Source: Candidatus Bathyarchaeota archaeon
Lineage (GTDB): Archaea > Thermoproteota > Bathyarchaeia > Bathyarchaeales > SOJC01
Length of the DNA stretch: 7,481 nt
Reading direction: 5' to 3'
Assembly: GCA_030608925.1 (NCBI GenBank)
Contig: JAUWDF010000027.1
Coordinates: 1-7,481, forward strand
Both the position numbers and the translations under genes were made by a program. Below, piece by piece: positions 1 to 6,224 of this stretch (position 1 is its first letter; each line of letters opens with the position of its first letter). The notes under the pieces were generated by a model. It searched no databases. It was not told the origin of the DNA and was given only the letters and a program-made list of their open reading frames with translations.

Positions 1-778
1 TCATTGGCGCTCGGACAAATCGGGAAGCCGCTCAAAGCGCCCTGGCCTCAGGAGTCATCGGCAAAACCCCTGAGTATGGATTACACTTGGGTGAGAATAG
101 AAAAGGCACTATCAAAGTCAAAGTTGAAGCTTCACTAACAAGCGACTTCGACTATTCCCTTCTGGGACAGTATGTGGGTAAACAAATTGGCTACGGAATC
201 CCTGTATTCACAGGGATCCAAAACCGCCCAACAACTGAAGAAATGATAAACCTATGCGCTATGCTGAACACCACAGGTGCTATACCTATGTTTCATATTC
301 CTGGAATCACGGTGGAAGCTCCCACAGTCAAAGCAGCTTTTGGAGACAACCCTCCGAAAAGCAGTATATCGGTGACTGATGACCACCTCAAACAAACACA
401 GGAAGAACTTCAAACAACTAGTGGAAAGATTGATCTAGTCACTCTTGGATGTCCCCATTACACCCTAAAGCAAGTCGCAGATGTTGCAAAACGATTGAAG
501 GGAAAAAAGATACATAAAGACGTGTCATTTGGGTCTGCACCTCAGCTACTGCAAAACTCTTGGCTGATAGAATGGGCTACACGGCAATTATCGAGAAATC
601 AGGCGGACATGTAGTAGGAGACACCTGTATTGACGAGCCATGTTGGCACAGCTTCAAGGATAAAGTTGGAATCACGGATTCTCCTAAATGCGCATATTAT
701 AGAAGATTCAAAGATGTCATGGTGGCGAAGTTGTCAGATTGTGTTGAAGCAGCCATTAAGGGGAAATGGCAATGGTAA
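1..778 (+). CDS. Mevalonate 5-phosphate dehydratase large subunit (aconitase X, AcnX large), 5'-partial and frameshifted
   Basis: This is the catalytic iron-sulfur subunit of the AcnX-type dehydratase that converts mevalonate 5-phosphate to anhydromevalonate phosphate in the archaeal mevalonate pathway. The gene enters the window already open: from base 3 the frame reads IGARTNREAAQSAL and then GKTPEYGLHLGENR, both strong AcnX motifs, so the first ATG in this frame (87) is internal. LGCPH follows near 450. At 528-530 the conserved frame moves by one base: WVCTS (530-544), IIEKSGGHVVGDTC (to 628), TDSPKCAYY and the C-terminal AAIKGKW are all read in the new frame, which stops at 776-778. Without the shift the protein ends at 614 and loses WVCTS and DTC, whose cysteines are conserved in the family and, as I recall, bind the cluster. 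About 258 codons are visible of a usual length near 400. The small subunit follows directly, confirming the pair. The AcnX family also contains other hydro-lyases; the archaeal context favours the mevalonate role. Confidence 0.88.
528..530 (+). other. Frameshift site in the AcnX large-subunit gene
   Basis: The upstream frame reads gac gtg tca ttt ggg. Family-like sequence resumes if the last T of this TTT run is read again as the first base of tgg, giving SFWVCTS. One missing T in the run (TTTT to TTT) explains this exactly. Both sides of the break remain conserved and free of stops, so a sequencing or assembly error or a very recent mutation is more likely than an old pseudogene. The site does not fit the canonical X XXY YYZ slippery heptamer for -1 frameshifting. 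Confidence 0.85.
758..763 (+). promoter_or_regulatory. Shine-Dalgarno-like AAGGGG before the AcnX small subunit
   Basis: AAGGGG ends 2 bases before the ATG at 766 and 8 bases before the in-frame ATG at 772. Normal spacing therefore favours 772 as the start. The element lies inside the last codons of the large subunit, as expected for coupled translation. The same AAGGGG string sits before the glutamine-synthetase-like gene in this window. Confidence 0.45.
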
Positions 779-1191
779 ACTCAACAACTCTGAAGTGCCA
801 CAAAATTATTGGTGGCTACGGAGAAGGTGAGGCTCTGGTCTCCAAGGAACCAATCTGCTTCTACCTCACAGATCCCAAGACAGGCAGGGTTAGGGAAAGA
901 GGTCACGAACTTGAAGGAAAGAAAATCGCCGACAAGGTATTAGTTTTCTCTTCAGGGAAAGCAAGCTCAGTGGTTCAAATCGATGGTCTCTTCAAGCTTG
1001 CATCAAACAACCTCGCTCCCAAAGCATTGATCGTAAGAGACATTGAAACAGTACTTATTGTAAGCGCATTCATAGCTAAAGTTCCCCTCGTGGACAGACT
1101 TGAACAGGATCCCTTCAACACCATTCACACCGGCGATTTCGTGAAGGTCGACGCTGACAAGGGAAGAGTAACTGTAATTAAGAAGAACTAG
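772..1191 (+). CDS. Mevalonate 5-phosphate dehydratase small subunit (AcnX small, DUF126)
   Basis: This is the swivel-domain partner of the AcnX large subunit; the two together form the mevalonate 5-phosphate dehydratase. The protein is 139 aa from ATG 772 (141 aa if ATG 766 is used), the normal length of a stand-alone small subunit. Visible family motifs in order are IIGGYGEGEAL (residues 12-22), PICFYLTDPKTGRV (27-40), GHELEGKKIADKVLVF (44-59), the active-site loop GKASS (62-66), VPLVDRL (104-110) and TGDFVKVDAD near the C-terminus. The loop is more often G-R/K-G-S-S in relatives; here Ala replaces the second Gly while the two serines are kept. The gene overlaps the end of the large subunit by 7 bases, so the two are surely co-transcribed and probably translationally coupled. 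The dehydrogenase gene follows after a 30-base gap. Confidence 0.9.
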   Translation: MVNSTTLKCHKIIGGYGEGEALVSKEPICFYLTDPKTGRVRERGHELEGKKIADKVLVFSSGKASSVVQIDGLFKLASNNLAPKALIVRDIETVLIVSAFIAKVPLVDRLEQDPFNTIHTGDFVKVDADKGRVTVIKKN

Positions 1192-1207
1192 GAAATCCTA
1201 AGCCCAA

Positions 1208-1214
1208 GTGAGGT
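1208..1214 (+). promoter_or_regulatory. Shine-Dalgarno site GTGAGGT that supports the TTG start at 1222
   Basis: GTGAGGT pairs well with the archaeal 16S 3' end and ends 7 bases before TTG 1222. The preceding in-frame stop is the TAG at 1189-1191, and no ATG occurs in this frame before the nucleotide-binding motif. The nearby ATG at 1226 is out of frame. GTG at 1228 is a possible but later start. Confidence 0.55.
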
Positions 1215-1221
1215 TTCCTCA

Positions 1222-2151
1222 TTGCATGTGGCTCTGATAGGTATAGGCAGAGTTGGCCAAGCGACAGCCTTCGCTTTAGCACATGAGCACTACATTGATG
1301 AATTGACACTAGTTGATCTTTCCCCGAAACTCGCCTGGGCTGTCGGAGAGGAAATGCGTCACGCTCGAGTAGGCATGCATTCCCCAATTGAAGTAAATGC
1401 CTTCGAAAATGCTAGCGAAATCACTAGTGCAGACATCATAATTGTTGCTGCTGGACAACCCGCTAAAGCTGGAATGGGGAGACGTCTCCTAGTTGCAGCT
1501 AATGCTAAAATCATCAAAAGTTTAGCTGAGACGATTGTACCCAGAAATCCTCAAGCAAGATATGTTATAGTCACAAACCCAGTTGATGCCATGGCCACCC
1601 TCTTCAAAAAAACGAGTAAAGCAAACTATGTGATTAGTAGTGGCTGCCATCTTGACACCCTCAGATTCAGAGCAGAAATTGCCAAACACTTCAAAGTTCC
1701 ATTGAATCACGTTGAAGGATACGTGGCTGGTGAACATGGAGACAACGATGTCTACCTCTGGTCAACCACGAAAGTAAGTGGTTTATCCCTTGACGAATAT
1801 TCAAGAGAAAAGAACAGGATTGTAGATAAAGAGGATATTATTAACGAGGTGCATGAAAACACTGAGGCTATTCTTGGGAAACTTGGGGGCACCATGTATG
1901 GTCCAGCTACATCTTTTAGGCAAATCGTGAGATCCATCGCTCTCAACACGAATAGCCTGATTTCCGTAGGAACTCCCTACAAAACCCCGGAAATACCTGA
2001 ACCAGTCCACATAAGCGTTCCATTAAAACTTGGAATGAGCCTAGGACCCTCAATTGAACACGAGCTCACAACCCAAGAGAAAAAAGGATTGCAGGAAGCT
2101 GCAAAAGCAGTCTACAACACTTACGAGATTGCTCGCGAAAGCAGTACCTGA
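1222..2151 (+). CDS. mdh: Malate/lactate dehydrogenase family protein (2-hydroxyacid:NAD oxidoreductase), atypical specificity residue
   Basis: This cytosolic NAD(P)-dependent 2-hydroxyacid dehydrogenase of the LDH/MDH family has 309 aa, the usual length. The N-terminal Rossmann motif is GIGRVGQATAF (residues 7-17). Asp32 ends strand beta-2 (LVDLS), which favours NAD over NADP. TNPVD (118-122), LDTLR with Asp145 and Arg148, and the catalytic His172 in GEHGDND are all present, as is GGTMYGPA (222-229). The mobile substrate loop reads AGQPAKAGMGRR (77-88). Arg87 matches the conserved catalytic arginine. The position that is Arg in malate dehydrogenases and Gln in lactate dehydrogenases (E. coli MDH Arg81) is Ala81 here. 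The enzyme should thus still reduce a 2-oxoacid, but oxaloacetate may not be the preferred one. The start is TTG with a good Shine-Dalgarno site. The 30-base gap to the dehydratase small subunit suggests one transcript. Family assignment is firm; substrate is open. Confidence 0.9.
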   Translation: MHVALIGIGRVGQATAFALAHEHYIDELTLVDLSPKLAWAVGEEMRHARVGMHSPIEVNAFENASEITSADIIIVAAGQPAKAGMGRRLLVAANAKIIKSLAETIVPRNPQARYVIVTNPVDAMATLFKKTSKANYVISSGCHLDTLRFRAEIAKHFKVPLNHVEGYVAGEHGDNDVYLWSTTKVSGLSLDEYSREKNRIVDKEDIINEVHENTEAILGKLGGTMYGPATSFRQIVRSIALNTNSLISVGTPYKTPEIPEPVHISVPLKLGMSLGPSIEHELTTQEKKGLQEAAKAVYNTYEIARESST

Positions 2152-2208
2152 AAACTAGTAATTTCCATGCTGGTGCGTCCAGACGGGCGAGCGGAATCCA
2201 AATTCACT

Positions 2209-2225
2209 TAGGAACCTAGGTTTTT
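2209..2225 (+). terminator. Possible terminator downstream of the dehydrogenase gene
   Basis: A short inverted repeat (TAGG-AA-CCTA at 2209-2218, part of the 10-base palindrome AACCTAGGTT at 2213-2222) runs into five T residues at 2221-2225, about 60 bases after the dehydrogenase stop. Archaeal termination mainly uses T-runs, so this is plausible, but the run is short and overlaps the end of the convergent aminotransferase gene. The rest of the convergent spacer, from 2152, shows no gene that I can support. Confidence 0.25.
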
Positions 2226-3376
2226 GACTCGATATAAGATACTATTCGTTTGATTCCTTCCTCGACTTGTTCATATTCAGAGGAATAGGATATTCTAAGA
2301 CATCCCTCACCTGCTTTTCCAAAGCCTGACCCAGGTACAGTCACAACCCTCGCTTTCTCTAAAATCTCAGCAGCAAGAGTTTCATCATTCTTCTCAAGTT
2401 TCGAAAAATTCGGGAACACGTAGAAGGCTCCCTTGGGAATTGGGCAGGAACAAACTCTCAATTTCCTGAGTTCACTTGTAACTAATCCCCGTCTCCGATC
2501 ATATTCCGCAACCATCTCCCGAACGCAGTCCTGAGGTCCCGTTAACGCAGCAAGAGCGGCTTTCTGGGAGATTATGTTCGGACATAAGGTTGAGTAGTAG
2601 TGTAGAGTACGAAGAGTGGATGATAGTTTTTTTTCAGCTGCCATGTATCCTATTCGCCATCCAGTCATAGCGTATGCCTTTGAGAACCCATTCACGGTTA
2701 TGGTTCTACTCTCCATACCAGATATAGAGGCTAGACTGATGTGTTTCGCATCATCATATACAATTTTCTCATAAATCTCATCCACTAAAACAATCAAGTC
2801 ATGTCTCTTCGCCACATCAGCTAAGATCTCTAGATCCTCTCGCGGATATACATGTCCGGTGGGATTACTTGGGTTACTTATCCAAATCATCTTCGTCTTG
2901 TCTGTTATCTTGTCTTCTAGCTTTTCCATCTCTATTTTGTAATTGTTTTCTGCACTTGTGGGAATTGCGACAGGTTTAGCCTCTGCGAGCAAGGGGTCTT
3001 CAAAATGTGCAGGGTAATGTGGGCTAATCACTAATGCTTCGTCACCAGGATCCAAGAATCCTAGTGCAGCACTGAACATGGCTTCTTGAGAGCCAGAGGT
3101 TACTGTAACTTCTGTCTGGGGATCAACATTGATACCATTCTCTTTCTCAAGTTTTTCAGCGATAGCCTGACGAAGCTCCCTTGTTCCACTAACCGCTGTA
3201 TAATGAGTATACCCATCTTCCATCGCAGCCTGTGCAGCAGCTAAAATGTGTGTAGGTGTGTTGAAACTAGGTTCTCCCTGCTCCATGTGAACAATGTTCT
3301 CCATTCCGGCAGATAGCTCAAGCATTTTTCGGATAGCTGATGGCTTAATCAAACCGACTTTTCTTGAGGCTTTCAT
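2216..3376 (-). CDS. Class I pyridoxal-phosphate aminotransferase (aspartate aminotransferase-like, I-gamma type)
   Basis: This cytosolic PLP enzyme moves an amino group between an amino acid and a 2-oxoacid, most likely using glutamate/2-oxoglutarate or aspartate/oxaloacetate. It has 386 aa, typical for the family. Signatures in order are GEPSF (34-38), SGSQEA (94-99, phosphate contact), Tyr121 (ring stacking position), NPSNPTG (168-174), DEIYEKIVYD (199-208) with the cofactor-contacting Asp199 and Tyr202, the PLP lysine Lys233 in GFSKAYAMTGWR (230-241), and the carboxylate-binding Arg361 in LRISYS (360-365). All key residues are kept, so it should be active. It is the last gene of the minus-strand operon, 63 bases after the amidohydrolase stop. 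The ATG at 3374-3376 matches usual N-termini; a weak GGT-type ribosome site lies about 10 bases upstream. Exact amino-acid specificity cannot be read from sequence; alanine or aromatic aminotransferase activity is possible. Confidence 0.9.
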   Translation of the reverse strand: MKASRKVGLIKPSAIRKMLELSAGMENIVHMEQGEPSFNTPTHILAAAQAAMEDGYTHYTAVSGTRELRQAIAEKLEKENGINVDPQTEVTVTSGSQEAMFSAALGFLDPGDEALVISPHYPAHFEDPLLAEAKPVAIPTSAENNYKIEMEKLEDKITDKTKMIWISNPSNPTGHVYPREDLEILADVAKRHDLIVLVDEIYEKIVYDDAKHISLASISGMESRTITVNGFSKAYAMTGWRIGYMAAEKKLSSTLRTLHYYSTLCPNIISQKAALAALTGPQDCVREMVAEYDRRRGLVTSELRKLRVCSCPIPKGAFYVFPNFSKLEKNDETLAAEILEKARVVTVPGSGFGKAGEGCLRISYSSEYEQVEEGIKRIVSYIESKT

Positions 3377-3439
3377 CCCAGCTCATACCTTCAGGTGATT
3401 TCTGACAGTGATAGCTTCCACAAACAGGGTTAGAATGTT

Positions 3440-4711
3440 TTAATTAATTCTTCTTCCTTTCTCTGCTACCAGTTTTCCTCTTTTAAAGACTTTCTCAGCT
3501 AGATTGATACCGTAGTGATATGGGAAATACTTGTGAGTTGGAGCGTCAAAGATGACAATGTCAGCGATTTTTCCTTCTTCCAAGCTTCCTATTTCATGAG
3601 CTCTTTCTATTGAGTGGGCAGCGTTGATAGTTGACGCTGTGAGAGCCTCTTCCGTGGTCATTTTCATCTGGAGGATTGCTATGGTCATCATCATCTGCAT
3701 TGATTCACACATGTTTGCAGCGCTCAGGTCGGTTGCTAGAGCAACGGGTAAACCTTTGTTGATGATTTCCCTCGCTTTTGCATAAGTGCCGACATAACAG
3801 AAAGGAGTAGTTGGTAAGAAAACCCCAATGGTCCCCTTACTCGTCAAAGCTTCGATATCCTCCTTTGGAGTGAAAAGTAGGTGGTCGGCTGAGACAACTT
3901 CTAACTCAGCACCCAGCCTAGCTCCTCCACTGTGGGCAAGCCAGTCAGCGTGAATCCTCAATTTCATGCCATGTTTTCTGCCTGCTTCAAGAATTCGCCT
4001 TGACTGCTCTACATTGTAGTATCCTTTCTCGCAGAACACATCACAGTATTCAGCTAGTTTTCTCCGGGCAATTTCAGGAACCCATTTCTCCACTATCTCC
4101 GTTGTCAATTGGTCAACTTTGTTTTCATACTCGAAGGGGATTCCCTGAGCCAGGAATGTTGAGATCAAGTCGATTGGATGCGTCTGGTCAAGAGTCTTAA
4201 TGATCTCCAGTTGCCTGATTTCTCCCTGGAAGGTCATTTCGTACCCGCTTTTGGCTTCTATAGTTGTTGTGCCGTGGATGAGCATTGTGTCAAGTATTCG
4301 AGTAGTTTTTTCCAGCAGTTCTTCCGTGGATGTTTCACCTGTTTTTTTGAGGGTTGTGGGCATGCCGCCTCCCCTGGCTTTGATTTCAAGGTATGGGATA
4401 CCCTTTACTGCCATCAACTCGAGTTCCTTTTCTCTTGACCCAGCGAAGATTAGATGCACATGGGGATCAATCAGTCCGGGTGTTACGAGTCTGTCGCTGG
4501 CGTCAACAATTTTCACTCCTCTTTCGAGTTTATCTACCACTTCTTTTGTGGTTCCGACAGCTGTTATTCGTCCATCTTTGACTGCAACAGCTCCATCTTC
4601 TATTATTCCAAGAGCCCTCAGCTCATCCCTTGTTTGAGGTTTGTGGCTTGTTCCCTTCAAAGTTACTAGTTCACTTGCATTGACTATCGCAAAATCAGCC
4701 TTCACGACCAT
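3440..4711 (-). CDS. Imidazolonepropionase-like (HutI-like) metal-dependent amidohydrolase, divergent active site
   Basis: This is an amidohydrolase-superfamily TIM-barrel enzyme that is closest, by motif order, to imidazolonepropionase, which opens the imidazolone ring to formiminoglutamate in histidine breakdown. From ATG 4711 it has 423 aa, near the HutI norm of about 410-420. Metal ligands are present: His84 and His86 (DPHVH), His254 (IHAD), His277 (SADHL) and Asp328 (ATDL). Substrate motifs FAGSRE (Arg93) and KSGYEM (Tyr157) are also kept. Three HutI features are missing. The catalytic Glu after HAD is Trp257, the GAH histidine is replaced in FLAQG (Gln189), and the NPG after the last metal Asp reads LSAAN. 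It may therefore act on another cyclic amide or imide. An upstream in-frame start at 4795 would overlap the previous gene by 61 bases and adds an unlike N-terminus, so I prefer 4711, with MVVKADFAIVN as a normal first strand and a 23-base gap from the ligase gene. Confidence 0.85.
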   Translation of the reverse strand: MVVKADFAIVNASELVTLKGTSHKPQTRDELRALGIIEDGAVAVKDGRITAVGTTKEVVDKLERGVKIVDASDRLVTPGLIDPHVHLIFAGSREKELELMAVKGIPYLEIKARGGGMPTTLKKTGETSTEELLEKTTRILDTMLIHGTTTIEAKSGYEMTFQGEIRQLEIIKTLDQTHPIDLISTFLAQGIPFEYENKVDQLTTEIVEKWVPEIARRKLAEYCDVFCEKGYYNVEQSRRILEAGRKHGMKLRIHADWLAHSGGARLGAELEVVSADHLLFTPKEDIEALTSKGTIGVFLPTTPFCYVGTYAKAREIINKGLPVALATDLSAANMCESMQMMMTIAILQMKMTTEEALTASTINAAHSIERAHEIGSLEEGKIADIVIFDAPTHKYFPYHYGINLAEKVFKRGKLVAEKGRRIN

Positions 4712-4734
4712 ATTTTCATCTTTCCATTCCAAGG

Positions 4735-6087
4735 CTATACATCTAGGTACTTCTTTCTTTCCCATTCGTGGACTGTGACATTGAAGTCCTTCCACTCACT
4801 TGTTTTTAGTTTCAAGAATTTTTCGCGGAACTCTTGTCCAAAAGCGGCTTGCAGACACTCGTCTTTTGAGAACTCCAGTAGAGCGTCACCCAGATTTTCC
4901 GGAAGTATTTTTATACCTCTTTTAGTTCGCTCCATTTCACTCATATTATAAAGGTCTTCTTCTACGGGCTCTGGAGGGTCGATTTTTTTTCTAATGCCAT
5001 CCAGCCCACAGGCGAGGATTCCCGCAAACGCTAAGTAAAAATTACAGGAGCCATCAGTGGGTCGATACTCCAGTCTGGTTTTCATCTCTTTTCCAGGAGG
5101 GATCCTGATAAGAGCTGAACGGTTATACCTTGCCCACGAGATGTAAACAGGTGCTTCCCACCCTGGGACAAGCCTCTTGTAAGAGTTAACGGATGGGTTT
5201 GTTATAGCCACCAAAGCTTTTGCGTGAGCTAAAACTCCTGCTATGAATCTCAAACCGATTTTGCTTAGACCAAAACTCCCATCTGGATCAGAAAATAGGT
5301 TTTGAGCCATCTCATTCTTTATGAGGGAGGTGTGGGTGTGTAATCCAGCCCCGAATTGACCGTGAAAGGGTTTCGGCATGAAGGAAGCGACAAGGCTCCT
5401 TCTAGCTGCCATTAGTTTCACGATGAACTTGACAAGGTAAAGGGTATCAGCCATCTTTAAGGCGTCCAAGTTCCCAACTCCCATTCCCAACTCCAACCCC
5501 AACTCCAACTCATACTTCCCAGGAGGTACCTCATGGTGGTGTTTTTCAACTAAAACACCCATGTTTCTAAGACCATCCACGATTTCAAGTCTCAGGTCAA
5601 CACCGAGATCTGCTGGAGGAGTTGCCAGATATTGTCCTTCGTCGAGTAATTTGATGCCACCATTTTCACCTCTTTCAAATAGGAAATACTCCATTTCACT
5701 AGAGGCGTAATATTTGACAGAGTTCCCAAGACTTTTCTTAGCGTTATCCATAACTTTTTTGAGGATAACTCTTGGGTCAAGCTCAAAAGGTCTATTGGAG
5801 TCCGGCTCGTAAATGTTACAAATTACCTGGGCAACTCTATGAGGGAAAAGATTGGGTGGCAGTACGATAAATGTGTTTACGTCCGGCATCAGCTTCAAGT
5901 CACTTTTGCTAACATCGGTCATACCGACTGATGAACCATCTATGTGTATGCCGGCTTCAGCTACCTTTAAGAAACTCTCAGCTGGTATCCAGAGAGAATG
6001 CATGATACCAGTTATATCTGTAAACTGCAACGCTATCTCTTTCACGTTTTCTCCGTGTATCACCTTCATAATTTCTGACGTACTCAT
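4735..6087 (-). CDS. Glutamine synthetase family protein (type I, GlnA-like ligase)
   Basis: This is an ATP-dependent gamma-carboxylate:amine ligase of the glutamine synthetase family. From ATG 6087 it has 450 aa, normal for type I. Conserved features are IDGSS (Asp50, Ser53; ammonium-side residues), the metal ligands in SSEMEYFLF (Glu131, Glu133), HHHEVPPGKYE (Glu186, Glu193), the ATP-side His250 in GAGLHTH, NSYKRLVPGWEAPV (Arg305 and Glu311), NRSALIRIP (Arg323, Arg328) and RLEYR (Glu340, Arg342). A Tyr in DLYNMS lies at the place of the adenylylated Tyr of enteric enzymes, but regulation this way is unlikely to be inferable. Unusual points: the Asn of the N-G-S-G-M-H glutamate loop is Phe245, and an eight-residue Gly/Leu-rich insert follows Glu193. 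It could be true glutamine synthetase or a gamma-glutamyl-amine ligase. It is the first gene of the operon. An upstream TTG at 6162 gives a Lys-rich tail and no ribosome site. Confidence 0.88.
   Translation of the reverse strand: MSTSEIMKVIHGENVKEIALQFTDITGIMHSLWIPAESFLKVAEAGIHIDGSSVGMTDVSKSDLKLMPDVNTFIVLPPNLFPHRVAQVICNIYEPDSNRPFELDPRVILKKVMDNAKKSLGNSVKYYASSEMEYFLFERGENGGIKLLDEGQYLATPPADLGVDLRLEIVDGLRNMGVLVEKHHHEVPPGKYELELGLELGMGVGNLDALKMADTLYLVKFIVKLMAARRSLVASFMPKPFHGQFGAGLHTHTSLIKNEMAQNLFSDPDGSFGLSKIGLRFIAGVLAHAKALVAITNPSVNSYKRLVPGWEAPVYISWARYNRSALIRIPPGKEMKTRLEYRPTDGSCNFYLAFAGILACGLDGIRKKIDPPEPVEEDLYNMSEMERTKRGIKILPENLGDALLEFSKDECLQAAFGQEFREKFLKLKTSEWKDFNVTVHEWERKKYLDV
5473..5511. repeat. 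Short direct repeats (CCCAACTCC) inside the ligase gene
   Basis: On the + strand the nonamer CCCAACTCC occurs exactly at 5473, 5486 and 5498, with a partial fourth copy (CCAACTC) at 5505-5511. On the coding strand this gives the Gly/Leu/Glu-rich stretch ELELGLELGMGVGN right after metal ligand Glu193. Compared with remembered type I sequences it accounts for about eight extra residues. This looks like local slippage that stayed in frame. Confidence 0.75.
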
Positions 6088-6094
6088 TCTAGCG

Positions 6095-6100
6095 CCCCTT
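6095..6100 (-). promoter_or_regulatory. Shine-Dalgarno-like AAGGGG before the glutamine-synthetase-like gene
   Basis: Read on the minus strand, AAGGGG ends 7 bases before ATG 6087. This supports 6087 over the upstream TTG at 6162, which has no such site and lies at or before the predicted transcription start. Confidence 0.45.
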
Positions 6101-6170
6101 CGATAATCGCTTCCTCTCTTTTTTTTCTTCGCGCAGTTTCTAAGGGTCTTCTCCTTTATCAACCTAACTT

Positions 6171-6178
6171 GTATTTTA
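6171..6178 (-). promoter_or_regulatory. TATA-like element of the minus-strand operon
   Basis: Read on the minus strand this is TAAAATAC, in an A/T-rich stretch. An archaeal start site about 25 bases downstream would fall near 6149, giving a leader of about 60 bases before ATG 6087. The match to the TATA consensus is moderate, and the leader contains an A8 run (T8 at 6119-6126 on the + strand). Confidence 0.4.
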
Positions 6179-6191
6179 CCATCATCTTCAA

Positions 6192-6206
6192 CCTCAATGA
6201 TTGAGG
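6192..6206. promoter_or_regulatory. Perfect palindrome, candidate operator between divergent promoters
   Basis: CCTCAAT-G-ATTGAGG is an exact 7+1+7 inverted repeat. It lies about 13 bases behind the TATA-like element of the minus-strand operon and 18 bases before the TATA box of ftr, so one bound dimer could affect both promoters. A second, wider inverted repeat surrounds it: ATCTTCA at 6184-6190 and TGAAGAT at 6219-6225, the latter touching the ftr TATA box. A DNA hairpin or RNA role is unlikely because it is upstream of both predicted start sites. Confidence 0.5.
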
Positions 6207-6224
6207 CGTGTATGAGGATGAAGA

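Noticed and set aside
526..534. Programmed -1 ribosomal frameshift
   Set aside because: The bases do not form a canonical slippery heptamer, I see no obvious stimulatory hairpin directly downstream, and no such recoding is known to me for AcnX; a missing base is simpler.
87..614. Complete 175-residue protein starting at ATG 87
   Set aside because: Conserved AcnX sequence extends upstream to the window edge in the same frame, and the tail after 530 is unlike the family; this is a piece of the frameshifted large subunit.
560..778. Separate 72-residue protein
   Set aside because: It is the shifted-frame C-terminus of AcnX large, continuous with WVCTS from 530.
1178..1387. Minus-strand 69-residue reading frame, and similar antisense frames throughout the window
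   Set aside because: They lie opposite clearly conserved genes, show no family motifs and have no ribosome sites; they are shadows.
2152..2215. tRNA fragment or small RNA in the convergent spacer
   Set aside because: The minus strand contains CGCACCA and GC-rich pieces, but I could not fold a T-arm or acceptor stem, and no C/D box pair is present.
4712..4795. Longer N-terminus for the amidohydrolase from 4795
   Set aside because: It would overlap the ligase gene by 61 bases and adds sequence unlike amidohydrolase N-termini.
6088..6162. Longer N-terminus for the GS-like protein from TTG 6162
   Set aside because: It adds a Lys-rich tail encoded by the A8 leader, has no ribosome site and lies at or before the predicted transcription start.
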